Shown here: positions 34,139 through 42,703 of the stretch, piece after piece
How the letters are laid out: every line of letters starts with the position of its first letter
Position numbering within the stretch: the first letter of the stretch is position 1
From: Candidatus Binatia bacterium
GTDB taxonomy: Bacteria > Desulfobacterota > Binatia > HRBIN30 > BPIQ01
Length of the DNA stretch: 64,000 nt
Direction: 5' to 3'
Assembly (NCBI GenBank): GCA_026004195.1
Contig: BPIQ01000003.1
Span: 496,001 to 560,000, forward strand
Notes under the pieces: model-generated
The model's input: only the letters and a program-made list of their open reading frames with translations
Database searches by the model: none
What the model was told of the DNA's origin: nothing
Translations under genes and position numbers: made by a program

Positions 34139-34764
34139 AGTCCGGGGAGTTTCTTGCGCAGGACGCCGAGCGTCTTCGTGGTGGGTAGCTCTTCGAAAAG
34201 GCCCGAAGCCAGGGCGCGCCGGTAGACTTCGATCGGGGCTTGCCCCCCGTCCCGAGGATCCGGGAAAAGGTCGTGGATGGCGAGGATCCCGCCCGGCGCC
34301 ACGAGCGGAGCCCACGCTTCGTAGTCCGAGTGGGCCGCCTCGTGCGTGTGGCCGCCGTCGATGAAGACGAGACCGAGGGGCACGCGCCAGAGGCGGGCCA
34401 CCTCGGTACTTCTCCCCACGACGAGAATGGCCGTGTCCTCGAGGCCCGCGCGGGCGAGCGTGCGCCGGAGCTCGAAGAGGCTTTCCATTTTGCCGACTTC
34501 GGGGTCGTAGAGGTCCGGGTCGTGGTAGAGCTGGCCGGGCTGGTGCTCCTCGGACCCCCGGTGGTGGTCCACGCAGACGAGGATGCCGCCGGCCTCGCGC
34601 GCGCCCGTTCCCAGGTACACGGAAGACTTCCCGCAGTAGCTCCCGATCTCGAGGACGGGGCCGAGTTCGGCGTATTCGCGTGCGAGGGCGTAGAGGCGGA
34701 GTCCTTCCTCGTCGTCGAGGAAGCCTTTGCACGCGAGTGCGACGGCGTGTGCGCGCGGGTCCAC
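34135..34764 (-). CDS. class I SAM-dependent methyltransferase (Methyltransf_24 type)
   Basis: The protein of about 209 residues shows GPVLEIGSYCGKSSVYLGTG as motif I, ILVCVDHHRGSEEHQPGQ, and GLVFIDGGHTHEAAHSDYEA followed by APGGILAIHDLF, the pattern of O-methyltransferases of family 24 and cephalosporin-hydroxylase-like proteins. GTG 34764 is chosen; a TTG at 34821 would add 19 residues without conservation. It is convergent with the alpha/alpha-barrel gene, their stops overlapping, and completes the small glycan-type cluster. Confidence 0.8.
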   Translation of the reverse strand: MDPRAHAVALACKGFLDDEEGLRLYALAREYAELGPVLEIGSYCGKSSVYLGTGAREAGGILVCVDHHRGSEEHQPGQLYHDPDLYDPEVGKMESLFELRRTLARAGLEDTAILVVGRSTEVARLWRVPLGLVFIDGGHTHEAAHSDYEAWAPLVAPGGILAIHDLFPDPRDGGQAPIEVYRRALASGLFEELPTTKTLGVLRKKLPGL

Positions 34765-34928
34765 GATCCTCGTTCGCCTGCTTCCAGCGCACAGAGGAAT
34801 GGACGCTCGGGTTCTTGTCAAGCCGGTACCCGCGCAGGAGACGGCCGCGCTCGCCCGGGGCGCTTCGTGCGGAGAAGGCCGGGCCGGCTGGACAAAGCGT
34901 CCCGGGACGCGTAAGCCCTTCGGCCACG

Positions 34929-37325
34929 GTGCCCCCTCGGTGGATCACGGCTCTCGGCGCCATTCTCCTCTGCGGCCTTCTTGCCGTGGCGACGGTGTGG
35001 TACTTCCGCCGCCCGGCGCGGCCGGAGAGGGCCGAGCTGGCCACGGCACTGGAGGTTTCGGAACGGCCTTTCGGGCGTTGGGTGCGGTTCGAAAGGCTCG
35101 GCGACCGGACGGAGCTTTTCGCCCGGTACTACGTGGACCTTCTTCTCGGGCATCGGGTTTTCAAGTTTCCCCCTCGCGACCTCCCTTCTTCGGTCTCGCA
35201 GTTCCTCTTCCTCGACGACGACGACGTTCTCCTGGCTTCGGGCGAGAAGCTCTGGGGAAAGGAAGTGCTCCCGTGGCCGGGCATGGTCGGGGAGTTCTGT
35301 TACGTGCATTCCAACTTCTGCCAGCGGCGCCTTTTCGAAGTCTTTTTCGTGGTGGACGGGGAGCCTGCCGTCGTCTACCAGAACTCTTTCGTCATCGAGC
35401 GTTTTCCGAGCCGGACCGTCGTGCGCTACCGCTTCGGGGGGCTCGACATCGACGAGCACAAGTACGTGACGGACGACGACCGGGCGGTCTCCACGTTCTA
35501 CGTGCAGTCGATCGACGGCCGCCGACACGAGTTGCGGCTGGTCCTGCAGGCCGAGCACCTCCCGGTGCCCTTCGCCAAAAAGGCGGCCTACCCCCTGCTG
35601 GCCCTGGGCGAATATCGCGGGCGCCCCCTCTATGTCTACCTCGACGCTCCGGGCTTCACGCGGAGCTCGCCCGGCTATCCTTACGTGCTCGAGCGTACGC
35701 TCGAGGTCGAATTCGGAACGCCGCGGCGCGCGCAGGTCGCGGTGGCTTTCGAGAGGGCGCCGCGCGAAGAGGCGCCTTCCCTTCCCGAAGACCTTCTCGA
35801 GCGGCACGTCGCCCGCTCGATGGGCTGGTTCGCCGAGAACGCTCCGTACTTCGACTGTCCGGACTTCGCCGTGAAAAAGCTCTGGAACTACCGCTGGTGG
35901 CTCGTGCGGTTCCACCGCATGCGGCCCGAGACGCCGGAGTTCGAGGGGTTCGTCTTCTACGAAGGGAGGCTCGGGTTCGACAATCTCGTTTCTTTCGCCG
36001 TCCCCGTGCAGCTCAAGGAACTCGCCTACCTGCGGGATCCGGTCTACGCCTTCGACCAGGTCCGTAACGCCTACCGCAACCGGGCCGAGAGCGGTGCCCT
36101 GCGCGACGCGCCGGGGAGCCCCTACTGGGGAGAGATGTTCTCGCACTGGACGACCGCTGCCGTCCGGGATCTCCACAAGGTCCACCCTCTCCCGGCGGAT
36201 CTGGTGCGCGAAGTGCTGCCCGCCATGGCCGAAGACGTGAGGGCGTGGCTCGGGGCTTTCGATCCCGATCACGACTTTCTTCCGAGTCGCGACGCGCCGA
36301 GGGTGACGGGCTACGACCTCGACATCTTCTCGTGGTGGCACTACAACGACTTCCGGGTCGAACTCGACCGGCGTCCTCCTCCGCTCGAGCGGGTGGACTT
36401 CGCGAGTTTCGTCTTCGCGAACGCCCGCGCCGTGGCGGAGTTCGCTTCCGAAGTGGACGAGCGCGAGCTGGCCGAAGAGTTCGCGGGAATCGCGGAAAAG
36501 GTTCGCAGCGCCGTTCTCCACGAGCTCTGGGATCCCTCCTCGGAGTTCTTCTACCCCCGTCGCGCGGAGGACCACGAACGGGTTCCGGTTCGGGAAATCC
36601 ACGGGTTTTTCCCCTTCGCCATGGGGCTCGTGCCGGACGATCCCGCGTATTACGGCGCGCTTCGAAAGCTCGTCGACCCGGAGGAGTTCTGGGGCCCCTA
36701 CCCGCCCGTGATCACGAGCCTCTACCACTACCGGCGGCAGCGCTGGGGCATGGAAGGGCTCACGCGGAACGTGGCCCCTCACCCCACGAGCATGGGCGGC
36801 TACACGATCGTGCGGCTTTTGCACGATTACCGACAGGACGTCGTGAAACCCGAGCACTTCATGGAGCTCCTGCGTCGCTACACGGAACTCCACTACCCGA
36901 GGGTCCATCCCGGGGACCCCACCTGGCGGCCGAACGCGCACGAGTACTACTCGGAGTGGGAACCCGGGGCGCGGCGTCGGGTCCCGAAGCCGTCGGAGAT
37001 TTCGCACGACTTCCACTCCATGTACAACGCGCTCGTGGTGGAAGGAGCGGTGGGACTTCGGCCGCGGGCCGACGACGTGGTCGAACTGTGCCCCGCGGCC
37101 CTCGGCTGGGAGTATTTTCTGCTCGACGGCCTGCGTTACCACGGCAGAGACCTGACGATCGTGTGGGACGAACCCGACGGTCATCCCCGCTACGAGGGGT
37201 TCCCGGAAGGGTTTTCGCTCTACGTCGACGGCGAGCGGGTCTCGTCCCGGCCCGAGCTCGGACCTCTTCGTTTCGACCTCTCGCGAGGGTTGGGGGGGCC
37301 CGAGGAGGCTTGCGGCGTCAACTGA
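34929..37325 (+). CDS. membrane-anchored GH63-like glycoside hydrolase (mannosylglycerate-hydrolase type)
   Basis: The 798-residue protein starts with a membrane anchor (WITALGAILLCGLLAVATVW), then a beta-rich domain, then an alpha/alpha barrel from about residue 300. The barrel shows NYRWWLVRFHRMRPETPEFE, YWGEMFSHWTTAAVRDLH, SWWHYNDFRVELDR and VAPHPTSMGGYTIVRLLHDY, resembling the MGH1/GH63 clan of glucosidases and trehalases. It probably cleaves or trims a glucoside in the periplasm. GTG 34929 puts the anchor at the very N-terminus. It overlaps hemG tail to tail by eight bases. Confidence 0.8.
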   Translation: MPPRWITALGAILLCGLLAVATVWYFRRPARPERAELATALEVSERPFGRWVRFERLGDRTELFARYYVDLLLGHRVFKFPPRDLPSSVSQFLFLDDDDVLLASGEKLWGKEVLPWPGMVGEFCYVHSNFCQRRLFEVFFVVDGEPAVVYQNSFVIERFPSRTVVRYRFGGLDIDEHKYVTDDDRAVSTFYVQSIDGRRHELRLVLQAEHLPVPFAKKAAYPLLALGEYRGRPLYVYLDAPGFTRSSPGYPYVLERTLEVEFGTPRRAQVAVAFERAPREEAPSLPEDLLERHVARSMGWFAENAPYFDCPDFAVKKLWNYRWWLVRFHRMRPETPEFEGFVFYEGRLGFDNLVSFAVPVQLKELAYLRDPVYAFDQVRNAYRNRAESGALRDAPGSPYWGEMFSHWTTAAVRDLHKVHPLPADLVREVLPAMAEDVRAWLGAFDPDHDFLPSRDAPRVTGYDLDIFSWWHYNDFRVELDRRPPPLERVDFASFVFANARAVAEFASEVDERELAEEFAGIAEKVRSAVLHELWDPSSEFFYPRRAEDHERVPVREIHGFFPFAMGLVPDDPAYYGALRKLVDPEEFWGPYPPVITSLYHYRRQRWGMEGLTRNVAPHPTSMGGYTIVRLLHDYRQDVVKPEHFMELLRRYTELHYPRVHPGDPTWRPNAHEYYSEWEPGARRRVPKPSEISHDFHSMYNALVVEGAVGLRPRADDVVELCPAALGWEYFLLDGLRYHGRDLTIVWDEPDGHPRYEGFPEGFSLYVDGERVSSRPELGPLRFDLSRGLGGPEEACGVN

Positions 37326-38712
37326 GGTCGGAGAGGACTCTCTCGGCTGCCGTCTCCCCGCTCCGGATGCAGTCCGGGACGCCCACCCCTCCGTAAGCGT
37401 TCCCCGCGAGCGCGAGCCCCCGGTGACGGCGCACGCTCCGCTGGATGCGCTCCAGGGTGGCGGGATACCCGGGCGGGTAGTGGGGAAGAGCCCGGGGGTG
37501 GCGGAAAGCGCGGGCGAGCGTAGGCTCGGACCGGATCCGGAGAATTCGCGCGAGTTCGTCGCGGACTTCGCCGACGAGACGATCTTCCTCGGGCAGTTCG
37601 CTGCCGCACACGAAAGCTCGCAGCAGCGCGTATCCCTCGGGAGCTCGTCCCGGATATTTCCGGTGGACGTAGGAGCACGCGGCTACCCTCTTCCGGTCGG
37701 ATCGCGCCACGACGAACCCGAACCCCGAGAGCTCCGCGCCGATCTCGCCTTCGGGTAGGGCCAGGTGCACGGTGGCGACGCCCCCGTAGGGCACTCCGGC
37801 AAGCTCTCGGGCCAGCGTGGCGTCGACGGGTTCGAGGATCCGTGCCGCCGCGAACGCCGGCACGGCCAGGACGACTCCGTCCGTCTCGACCACCGTGCCC
37901 TGGTCCGTCTCGAGACGCCACCGCGATCCCGACGGAGTCGCCGAGAGCACCCTCTCTCCGAGGTGGAGCGCCCCTTCGGGCATGCGCGCGACGAGTGCGT
38001 CGACGAGCGTGCGCATGCCTTCCCGGAAGCTCAGAAAGAGACTCCAGCGGGCACCGCTCGCCCCCGGGCCCACCCCGGCGATGCGTTTTCGCTCGCGGAG
38101 AATTCCGAGCGTGACGCTCCGGTATTTGCGCTCGAGCTCGAAGAACCGAGGCAGGGTGGCCCGGAGACTCAGTCGCTCCGCATCCGTGCCGTAGATGCCG
38201 GCCACCAGAGGGTCGGCGACTCGCTCGAGGGCTTCCCGGCCGAACCGGCGGAGGACGAAGTCGGCGACGCTTTCGTCGCGCGCTTCGGAACCCCGTGGCA
38301 GCAGGAGCTCCAACCCGAGCCGCAGTTTCCCGCGCCAGCTGAAGAGGGAGCTTCGCAGAACCGGCCCGGGTCTCGTCGGCGCCAGGAGGACGAAGCCCTC
38401 GGGCAGTGGGTGCAGGCGGCCGCTCGAGAGGACGAACGTGCGCCTCTCCTCCTCCCGCGTCCCCAGGATCTCCCCTTCGAGGCCCAGCCGCGTCGCCAGG
38501 TCCCGAGCCCACGGCTTCTCGGAAAGAAAGGAATCGGGCCCGGCCTCGAGGAGGAAGCTTCCGACCCGCTCCGTGCGGACCACGCCGCCCGCGCGCCTTT
38601 CGGCCTCGAACACGACGACATCGGCCGAAAGCCTTCGCTCGGCCGCGAGCTCGAGAAATCGATTCGCGCAAGCGAGCCCCGAAAGGCCCGCCCCTACGAC
38701 CGCTAGGCGCAC
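37318..38712 (-). CDS. hemG: protoporphyrinogen oxidase (oxygen-dependent, flavin type)
   Basis: The 464-residue FAD protein starts RLAVVGAGLSGLACANRFLE, a dinucleotide-binding motif, followed by GGVVRTERVGSFLLEAGPDS. Later come ADPLVAGIYGTDAERLSLRA, LSFREGMRTLVDAL and the C-terminal FAD block ALAGNAYGGVGVPDCIRSGE. It converts protoporphyrinogen IX to protoporphyrin IX, the step before ferrochelatase. The GTG at 38712 (or 38715) overlaps the end of hemH, so hemE, hemH and hemG form one operon. The oxygen-dependent type points to an aerobic or microaerobic host. The symbol hemY is also used for this family. Confidence 0.93.
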   Translation of the reverse strand: MRLAVVGAGLSGLACANRFLELAAERRLSADVVVFEAERRAGGVVRTERVGSFLLEAGPDSFLSEKPWARDLATRLGLEGEILGTREEERRTFVLSSGRLHPLPEGFVLLAPTRPGPVLRSSLFSWRGKLRLGLELLLPRGSEARDESVADFVLRRFGREALERVADPLVAGIYGTDAERLSLRATLPRFFELERKYRSVTLGILRERKRIAGVGPGASGARWSLFLSFREGMRTLVDALVARMPEGALHLGERVLSATPSGSRWRLETDQGTVVETDGVVLAVPAFAAARILEPVDATLARELAGVPYGGVATVHLALPEGEIGAELSGFGFVVARSDRKRVAACSYVHRKYPGRAPEGYALLRAFVCGSELPEEDRLVGEVRDELARILRIRSEPTLARAFRHPRALPHYPPGYPATLERIQRSVRRHRGLALAGNAYGGVGVPDCIRSGETAAERVLSDLS

Positions 38713-39623
38713 CACACGTCCCGTTCCCGCACGAGAGAGGCCAGAAGACCGACGAACCGCGGGTGCGACGCCACCGTCGGCACGCGGACGAACCGCATGT
38801 TCTTCGACTCGGCCACCGAACGGGCTTCGATGTCGAGGTCGTAGAGTACTTCCATGTGTTCGGTGACGAATCCTGCCGGCAAGACGACGACACAGCGAGT
38901 CCCCCTTTCGGCCAGTTCGGCGAGGCGGCGACCCACATCGGGTTCGAGCCACCGGTCGCCGGGGGAGCCGCTTCGGCTCTGGTAGGCGAGGGACCAGGCG
39001 AGGTCGGGGAAGCGCTGCATGACCCGAGCCGCGAGGTTCTCGAGCTGCTCGACGTAAGGGGAGCGCCTCGCGTCTTCCTCCGGGATGCTGTGCGCCGTGA
39101 AGACGACGTGGGTCGGAAGGCGGAGCGAGCGCTTTTCCCGGTCGAGGGTCGCGGCGAGAAGCTCCGAGAGGAGGTCGGCGAACCGGGGATGGAGGCCGAG
39201 CGGTCTCGCCGGGAAAATTTCGGGTGCGCCGGGCACGGCCGCGCGGCTTCGCGCGAGCGCTTCGAGATACCGATCCCAGCCGGGCGGACTTTGCTGGACC
39301 GACAGCACGATGGCGAGCGCCGCTTTCGAACCCCGCTGCGCCATCGCGCCGAGCGTTTCTTCGAGAAACGGATGCCAGTTCGTCATCCCGAAAAACACGG
39401 GCGTCTTTTCCGGTTCGAGCTCTCGTTCGAGGGAGCGCGCCAGCTCGTCGATCGAGCGGTAGAGGGGCGATCCGCCGAGTGCTTCGTAGCGGCGCCTCGC
39501 CTCCTCGACCCGGCGGTCGGGAAGAGAGCGGTGCCGCGCCAGGCGCTCGAGAAAAGGTCCGACCTCGTCGAGGCTTCTCGGCGCGCCGAAGGCCACGAGA
39601 AGCACCGAGTCGATGCCTGTCAT
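38703..39623 (-). CDS. hemH: ferrochelatase
   Basis: The 306-residue protein inserts Fe(II) into protoporphyrin. Visible marks are VLLVAFGAPRSLDEVGPFLE at the N-terminus, PVFFGMTNWHPFLEETL, the catalytic His in VVFTAHSIPEED, SLAYQSRSGSPGDRWLEPDV and the metal-binding Glu in GFVTEHMEVLYDLDIEA. ATG 39623 overlaps the hemE stop by four bases. No iron-sulphur Cys cluster is visible. Confidence 0.95.
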   Translation of the reverse strand: MTGIDSVLLVAFGAPRSLDEVGPFLERLARHRSLPDRRVEEARRRYEALGGSPLYRSIDELARSLERELEPEKTPVFFGMTNWHPFLEETLGAMAQRGSKAALAIVLSVQQSPPGWDRYLEALARSRAAVPGAPEIFPARPLGLHPRFADLLSELLAATLDREKRSLRLPTHVVFTAHSIPEEDARRSPYVEQLENLAARVMQRFPDLAWSLAYQSRSGSPGDRWLEPDVGRRLAELAERGTRCVVVLPAGFVTEHMEVLYDLDIEARSVAESKNMRFVRVPTVASHPRFVGLLASLVRERDVWCA

Positions 39624-40645
39624 GTCGGCCGCCAGCGGCGCACGGTCTCGACCAGCAGCCGCACGTGTTCCACGGGCGTGGCCGGCAGGACGCCGTGCCC
39701 CAGGTTGAAGATGTGTCCCCGGCGGCCCGCGAGGCTCCGCAAAAGCCGCGCAGCCGCGTCGCGGATGCGCTCCGGAGAGGCGAGAAGGACGGCAGGGTCG
39801 AGATTCCCCTGCACCGCGACCTGCGCCCCGAGGACGTCCCAGGCCCGGGCGAGGTCGAGCCGCCAGTCGAGGCCGATCACCTGCGCTCCCGTCTCGCGGA
39901 GTTCTCGCAGGAGCCCCGCCGTCCCGGTGGAGAAGAGAATCACGGGGACCCGGGTGCCGAGCGCTTCGACGACGCTCCTGGTGTGAGGCAGGACGAATTC
40001 GCGGTAGTCGTCCGGAGCGAGACAACCGGCCCAGCTGTCGAAGAGTTGGACCGCTTGGGCTCCGGCTTCGATCTGTCCCTCGAGGTACCGCACCGTGAGC
40101 CTGCCGAGGCACGCGAGAAGGTCGTGCCAGGCGTCCGGTTCCCGGTAGAGGAACTCCTTGGTCTCGAGATGGAGGCGGGAACCACGGCCCTCGACCAGGT
40201 AGGAAGCCACCGTGAAGGGTGCTCCGGCGAAGCCGATCAGCGCCACGTCGGGGGGCAGGGAAGCCCGGACGTTTCGGAGGATTTCGAAAACGTAGGAGAG
40301 CTCGCCGGCTACGTCGAACTCCCGGAGACGGGCGACGTCCTCGCCGGAGCGTACGGTCTTGCGCACTCTCGGGCCCTCCCCTTCGAGGAACGTCAGGCCG
40401 ACGTCGAGCGGCTCGAGCAAGAGCAGGATATCGGCGAACACGATGGCCGCATCGACCCGGAAGAGACGGACCGGCAGGAGCGTCACCTCCGTCGCCACCT
40501 CCACGTTCTTGCACATTTCGAGAAAGGAAAGCCGGTTCCGGATTTCCCGGTAGCGGGGGATGTACCGTCCCGCTTGCCGCATGAGCCAGACGGGCGTGTA
40601 GGGAGTGCTCTCCCTCCGGCAGGCCTGCAAGAAAACGCTCGCCAC
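39620..40645 (-). CDS. hemE: uroporphyrinogen decarboxylase
   Basis: The 341-residue protein has the diagnostic N-terminal VWLMRQAGRYIPRYREIR, then AAIVFADILLLLEPLDVGL, GFAGAPFTVASYLVEGRGS, LFDSWAGCLAPDDYREFVLP and a terminal IFNLGHGVLPATPVEHVR. It removes four carboxyl groups from uroporphyrinogen III to give coproporphyrinogen III. The GTG at 40645 is the likely start since the conserved region begins about 18 residues in. It leads the hemE-hemH-hemG operon. A coproporphyrinogen oxidase gene is not in the window. Confidence 0.95.
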   Translation of the reverse strand: MASVFLQACRRESTPYTPVWLMRQAGRYIPRYREIRNRLSFLEMCKNVEVATEVTLLPVRLFRVDAAIVFADILLLLEPLDVGLTFLEGEGPRVRKTVRSGEDVARLREFDVAGELSYVFEILRNVRASLPPDVALIGFAGAPFTVASYLVEGRGSRLHLETKEFLYREPDAWHDLLACLGRLTVRYLEGQIEAGAQAVQLFDSWAGCLAPDDYREFVLPHTRSVVEALGTRVPVILFSTGTAGLLRELRETGAQVIGLDWRLDLARAWDVLGAQVAVQGNLDPAVLLASPERIRDAAARLLRSLAGRRGHIFNLGHGVLPATPVEHVRLLVETVRRWRPT

Positions 40646-40765
40646 GGACCTGCCCCGTCCTTACGCGGAAGGCGCTCCCGGCTCGCGGAGGCGAGGATGC
40701 AGCGGAAGGCCGGCCATGGTTCCGGACGAGAGCCTATCCGCGGGGACGGGTGCCGAGCAAGAGAG

Positions 40766-41164
40766 TCACCCGGTGACGGGAATCTTTCGCGCGCGTGCTT
40801 TCTGCAGCTTCGGCAGGGTCAGGGTCAGAACCCCGTCCGCGACCCGGGCTTCGATCCGGTCCTGATCGATGAGCTCTCCGAGCTCGAACGCCCGGTGGTA
40901 CGGCCCCACGTAGTACTCGGTGTAGAGGGGTCTCAGGTTTTCGTACTCGGCCGGATCGACCACGGCGTCGATCGTGAGGCGGTGATCACGGAGTTCCACG
41001 TTGACGTGGGAGGCGTCGACGCCCGGAACGTCCGCCACGACGACGAGGGCGTCGTCGGTTTCGTAGATGTCGACGTCGGGGAGGAACGCCCGTGCCGGCC
41101 TCGTGCGTTCCGCACCTCCCCGCAGTTCCTGTTTTTCCCGGTGGCGAAGTTCGCGCTCGCTCAT
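40766..41164 (-). CDS. Hsp20/alpha-crystallin family chaperone
   Basis: The 132-residue protein has an alpha-crystallin domain from about residue 30: PDVDIYETDDALVVVADVPG, VDASHVNVELRDHRLTIDAV, FELGELIDQDRIEARVADGV and LTLTLPKLQKARARKIPVTG, which ends with the I-x-V tail motif. Small heat-shock proteins hold unfolding proteins in the cytoplasm. It lies 16 bases after a second hsp20 gene and shares its promoter. Confidence 0.93.
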   Translation of the reverse strand: MSERELRHREKQELRGGAERTRPARAFLPDVDIYETDDALVVVADVPGVDASHVNVELRDHRLTIDAVVDPAEYENLRPLYTEYYVGPYHRAFELGELIDQDRIEARVADGVLTLTLPKLQKARARKIPVTG

Positions 41165-41180
41165 GGCCTCCTCCTTGCCG

Positions 41181-41609
41181 TCAATCCCCCTGGACGGGGA
41201 TCTTCCTCGGTGCCGCTTCGGCGGGCTTGGGGATGGTGATGGTCAGGATGCCGTTTCGGTACGCGGCCGTGGCCCTCTCGTTGTCGAGCCGCGACGGGAG
41301 GCGGATCACCCGGCGGAAGCTCCCTTCCTCGCGCTCTCGGCGGTGGAAGCGGCACGACGGCGGATAGGAAAGCGAGCGGGTTCCACGGATCGTGACCTTG
41401 TCGTCCTCCACGACGACGTCGACGTCCTCGCGCCTCATCCCTGGAAGTTCCGCCTTGATCACGATCGCGGAATCGCTGTCGAAGATGTTGACGGCGGGAT
41501 AGACGCCCTTGCCCGAGGGCGCGAGGGACGCGCCGAACGTGCTGTCGAAAAAGCGGGCCAGCTCGTTCTGCAAGCGTGCGAGCTCCTGTTCGAGCTCCGC
41601 GAACGCCAT
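41181..41609 (-). CDS. Hsp20/alpha-crystallin family chaperone, first gene of a pair
   Basis: The 142-residue protein shows PAVNIFDSDSAIVIKAELPG, MRREDVDVVVEDDKVTIRGT, FRRVIRLPSRLDNERATAAY and RNGILTITIPKPAEAAPRKI plus PVQ, a standard alpha-crystallin domain. The N-terminal 40 residues are helical and Phe/Leu-rich as usual. ATG 41609 follows a perfect GGAGG site. The two adjacent copies differ in sequence and may form mixed oligomers. Confidence 0.93.
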   Translation of the reverse strand: MAFAELEQELARLQNELARFFDSTFGASLAPSGKGVYPAVNIFDSDSAIVIKAELPGMRREDVDVVVEDDKVTIRGTRSLSYPPSCRFHRREREEGSFRRVIRLPSRLDNERATAAYRNGILTITIPKPAEAAPRKIPVQGD

Positions 41610-41671
41610 GGGACACCTCCTTTCCCCGCCGCGGGACTTCCGGCGGGCCGACCGCCATGGGTACGCCCGTC

Positions 41672-41699
41672 GACGTAAGCACGGGCTCCACGATGTCAA
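41672..41699 (-). promoter_or_regulatory. promoter of the hsp20 pair
   Basis: Read on the minus strand, TTGACA (41699-41694) is a perfect -35 box and TACGTC (41677-41672) follows after 16 bases. No CIRCE element was seen. Confidence 0.4.
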
Positions 41700-41983
41700 G
41701 TACGCCGACGTCGCGCGCGCGGAACGATCCGCAGGGGCCCGGGCCCTGCGCCCGAGGGAGTCGGCTCCAGCGGGAACCTCTGGACTCGCACGAGGCGGCC
41801 CGGCGTCGCGAGGATCACGGCGGCTTCCCGCTCGGAGATAGGGCGGCCGAAGAGGCAGTACTGTCCCCGGTGGTCCGTTCGTTGGTTGGCCCAGCGGGCG
41901 AACTCCTCCGGCGTGGGGTCGTGCCCGAGTTCCGCCGAACACCGTCGAACCAGAAAGCCGAGCATGATCTTCGCCGTGGCCAT
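41696..41983 (-). CDS. small hypothetical protein
   Basis: The 95-residue protein is not recognised. It reads as real protein: MLGFLVRRCSAELGHDPTPE, FARWANQRTDHRGQYCLFGR, then ISEREAAVILATPGRLVRV, with an Arg-rich end. It has two Cys and no membrane segment. ATG 41983 follows a plausible GA-rich site. It lies between the pilA terminator and the hsp20 promoter and probably forms its own unit. Confidence 0.55.
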   Translation of the reverse strand: MATAKIMLGFLVRRCSAELGHDPTPEEFARWANQRTDHRGQYCLFGRPISEREAAVILATPGRLVRVQRFPLEPTPSGAGPGPLRIVPRARRRRT

Positions 41984-42028
41984 GGGAGCCGTTTTTCCTA
42001 GCGCAAGCGGGCCCCGGGCTCCAGGGCC

Positions 42029-42064
42029 AAAAAAAAGGCGCGACCCGAAGGCCGCGCCTTTTTT
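42029..42064. terminator. rho-independent terminator of pilA, probably bidirectional
   Basis: AAGGCGCG (42035-42042) pairs with CGCGCCTT (42053-42060) around a ten-base loop. An A-run (42029-42036) lies before it and a T-run (42059-42064) after it, so it can stop transcription from both strands. It begins 20 bases past the pilA stop. Confidence 0.85.
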
Positions 42065-42083
42065 CCCGAAGGACCGAAGCCCC

Positions 42084-42455
42084 TCAGTTCGTCATCCCGC
42101 CCGCGGCGCTGTCGTAGCTGAAGGTCTTGCCCGTGCCGCTCGGGTGCTTGGCCGTGCCGGTGAAGGACACGTTCGCGTTGTTCGTCATGGCCATGGTCAC
42201 ACCGTCCGAAGCCTGGAAACCCGGGAGCTTCGTCTCGCAGTCGCTGGCCGAGGTGCAGCTCTTGTAAGCCTGCTCGGTCGCGAAGTACGCCTCTTCGGAC
42301 GTGGCGGCGTTGCGGAGGTCCGAATTGGCGCGGGCGTCGAAGCCCCTCTGCCTGTAGGCGCTGAACTGCGGGATCGCGATCGCGGCCAGGATGCCGATGA
42401 TGGCCACCACCACGAGCAGCTCGATCAGGGTGAAACCTTCGTTGCGACGAATCAT
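42084..42455 (-). CDS. pilA: type IV pilin, Geobacter-like PilA
   Basis: The 123-residue prepilin has the short leader MIRRNEG and the class III cleavage site before FTLIELLVVVAIIGILAAIA, with the Glu at +5. The following IPQFSAYRQRGFDARANSDL RNA helix is very close to the N-terminal half of Geobacter PilA. The mature protein of about 116 residues is longer than the 61-residue Geobacter pilin and has a C-terminal globular part with one Cys pair (KSCTSASDCETK). It is exported and assembled into a pilus. Upstream lie a sigma-54 promoter and a tandem repeat; a strong terminator follows. Confidence 0.93.
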   Translation of the reverse strand: MIRRNEGFTLIELLVVVAIIGILAAIAIPQFSAYRQRGFDARANSDLRNAATSEEAYFATEQAYKSCTSASDCETKLPGFQASDGVTMAMTNNANVSFTGTAKHPSGTGKTFSYDSAAGGMTN

Positions 42456-42468
42456 CTCTTTTACCTCC

Positions 42469-42510
42469 TTCTTGCTCGTTCGTTCCGTGTTCTTGCTCGT
42501 TCGTTCCGTG
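42469..42510. repeat. two perfect 21-bp tandem repeats in the pilA leader
   Basis: Positions 42469-42489 and 42490-42510 are identical and directly abut. The unit contains CTTGCTCGTTCGTTCCGTG. They lie 14 bases upstream of the pilA start codon, next to the ribosome site, so they are transcribed as part of the leader. Confidence 0.85.
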
Positions 42511-42688
42511 CCGTGACCGGCTCCGGTCGACGAGTCACCTTTTCCCTGCTCCGGGTCCGTTCTCCTTTCTTCCGGCTCGCGGGGGCTCGCGGCTCCCGGG
42601 CCGCCTTCCGCTTTCGGGCAGCCTCGTGTCTTTCATTCCGCTTCCCTTTCTCCGTCGACCGCTGGTTGCGGCTCGGCTCGTGGTTCGA

Positions 42689-42703
42689 GCAACCCGTGTG
42701 CCA
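42689..42703 (-). promoter_or_regulatory. sigma-54 (-24/-12) promoter of pilA
   Basis: On the minus strand, TGGCAC (42703-42698), five bases, TTGC (42692-42689) match the sigma-54 consensus exactly, with the GG and GC pairs ten bases apart as required. A T follows TTGC and CC precedes TGG, as in the extended consensus. Transcription should start near 42677, leaving a leader of about 220 bases. In other bacteria pilA is activated by PilR with sigma-54. Confidence 0.75.

Noticed and set aside
34680-34928. Upstream extension of the GH63-like protein
   Set aside because: The added 83 residues are Arg-rich and overlap the divergent methyltransferase; the membrane anchor starts at GTG 34929.
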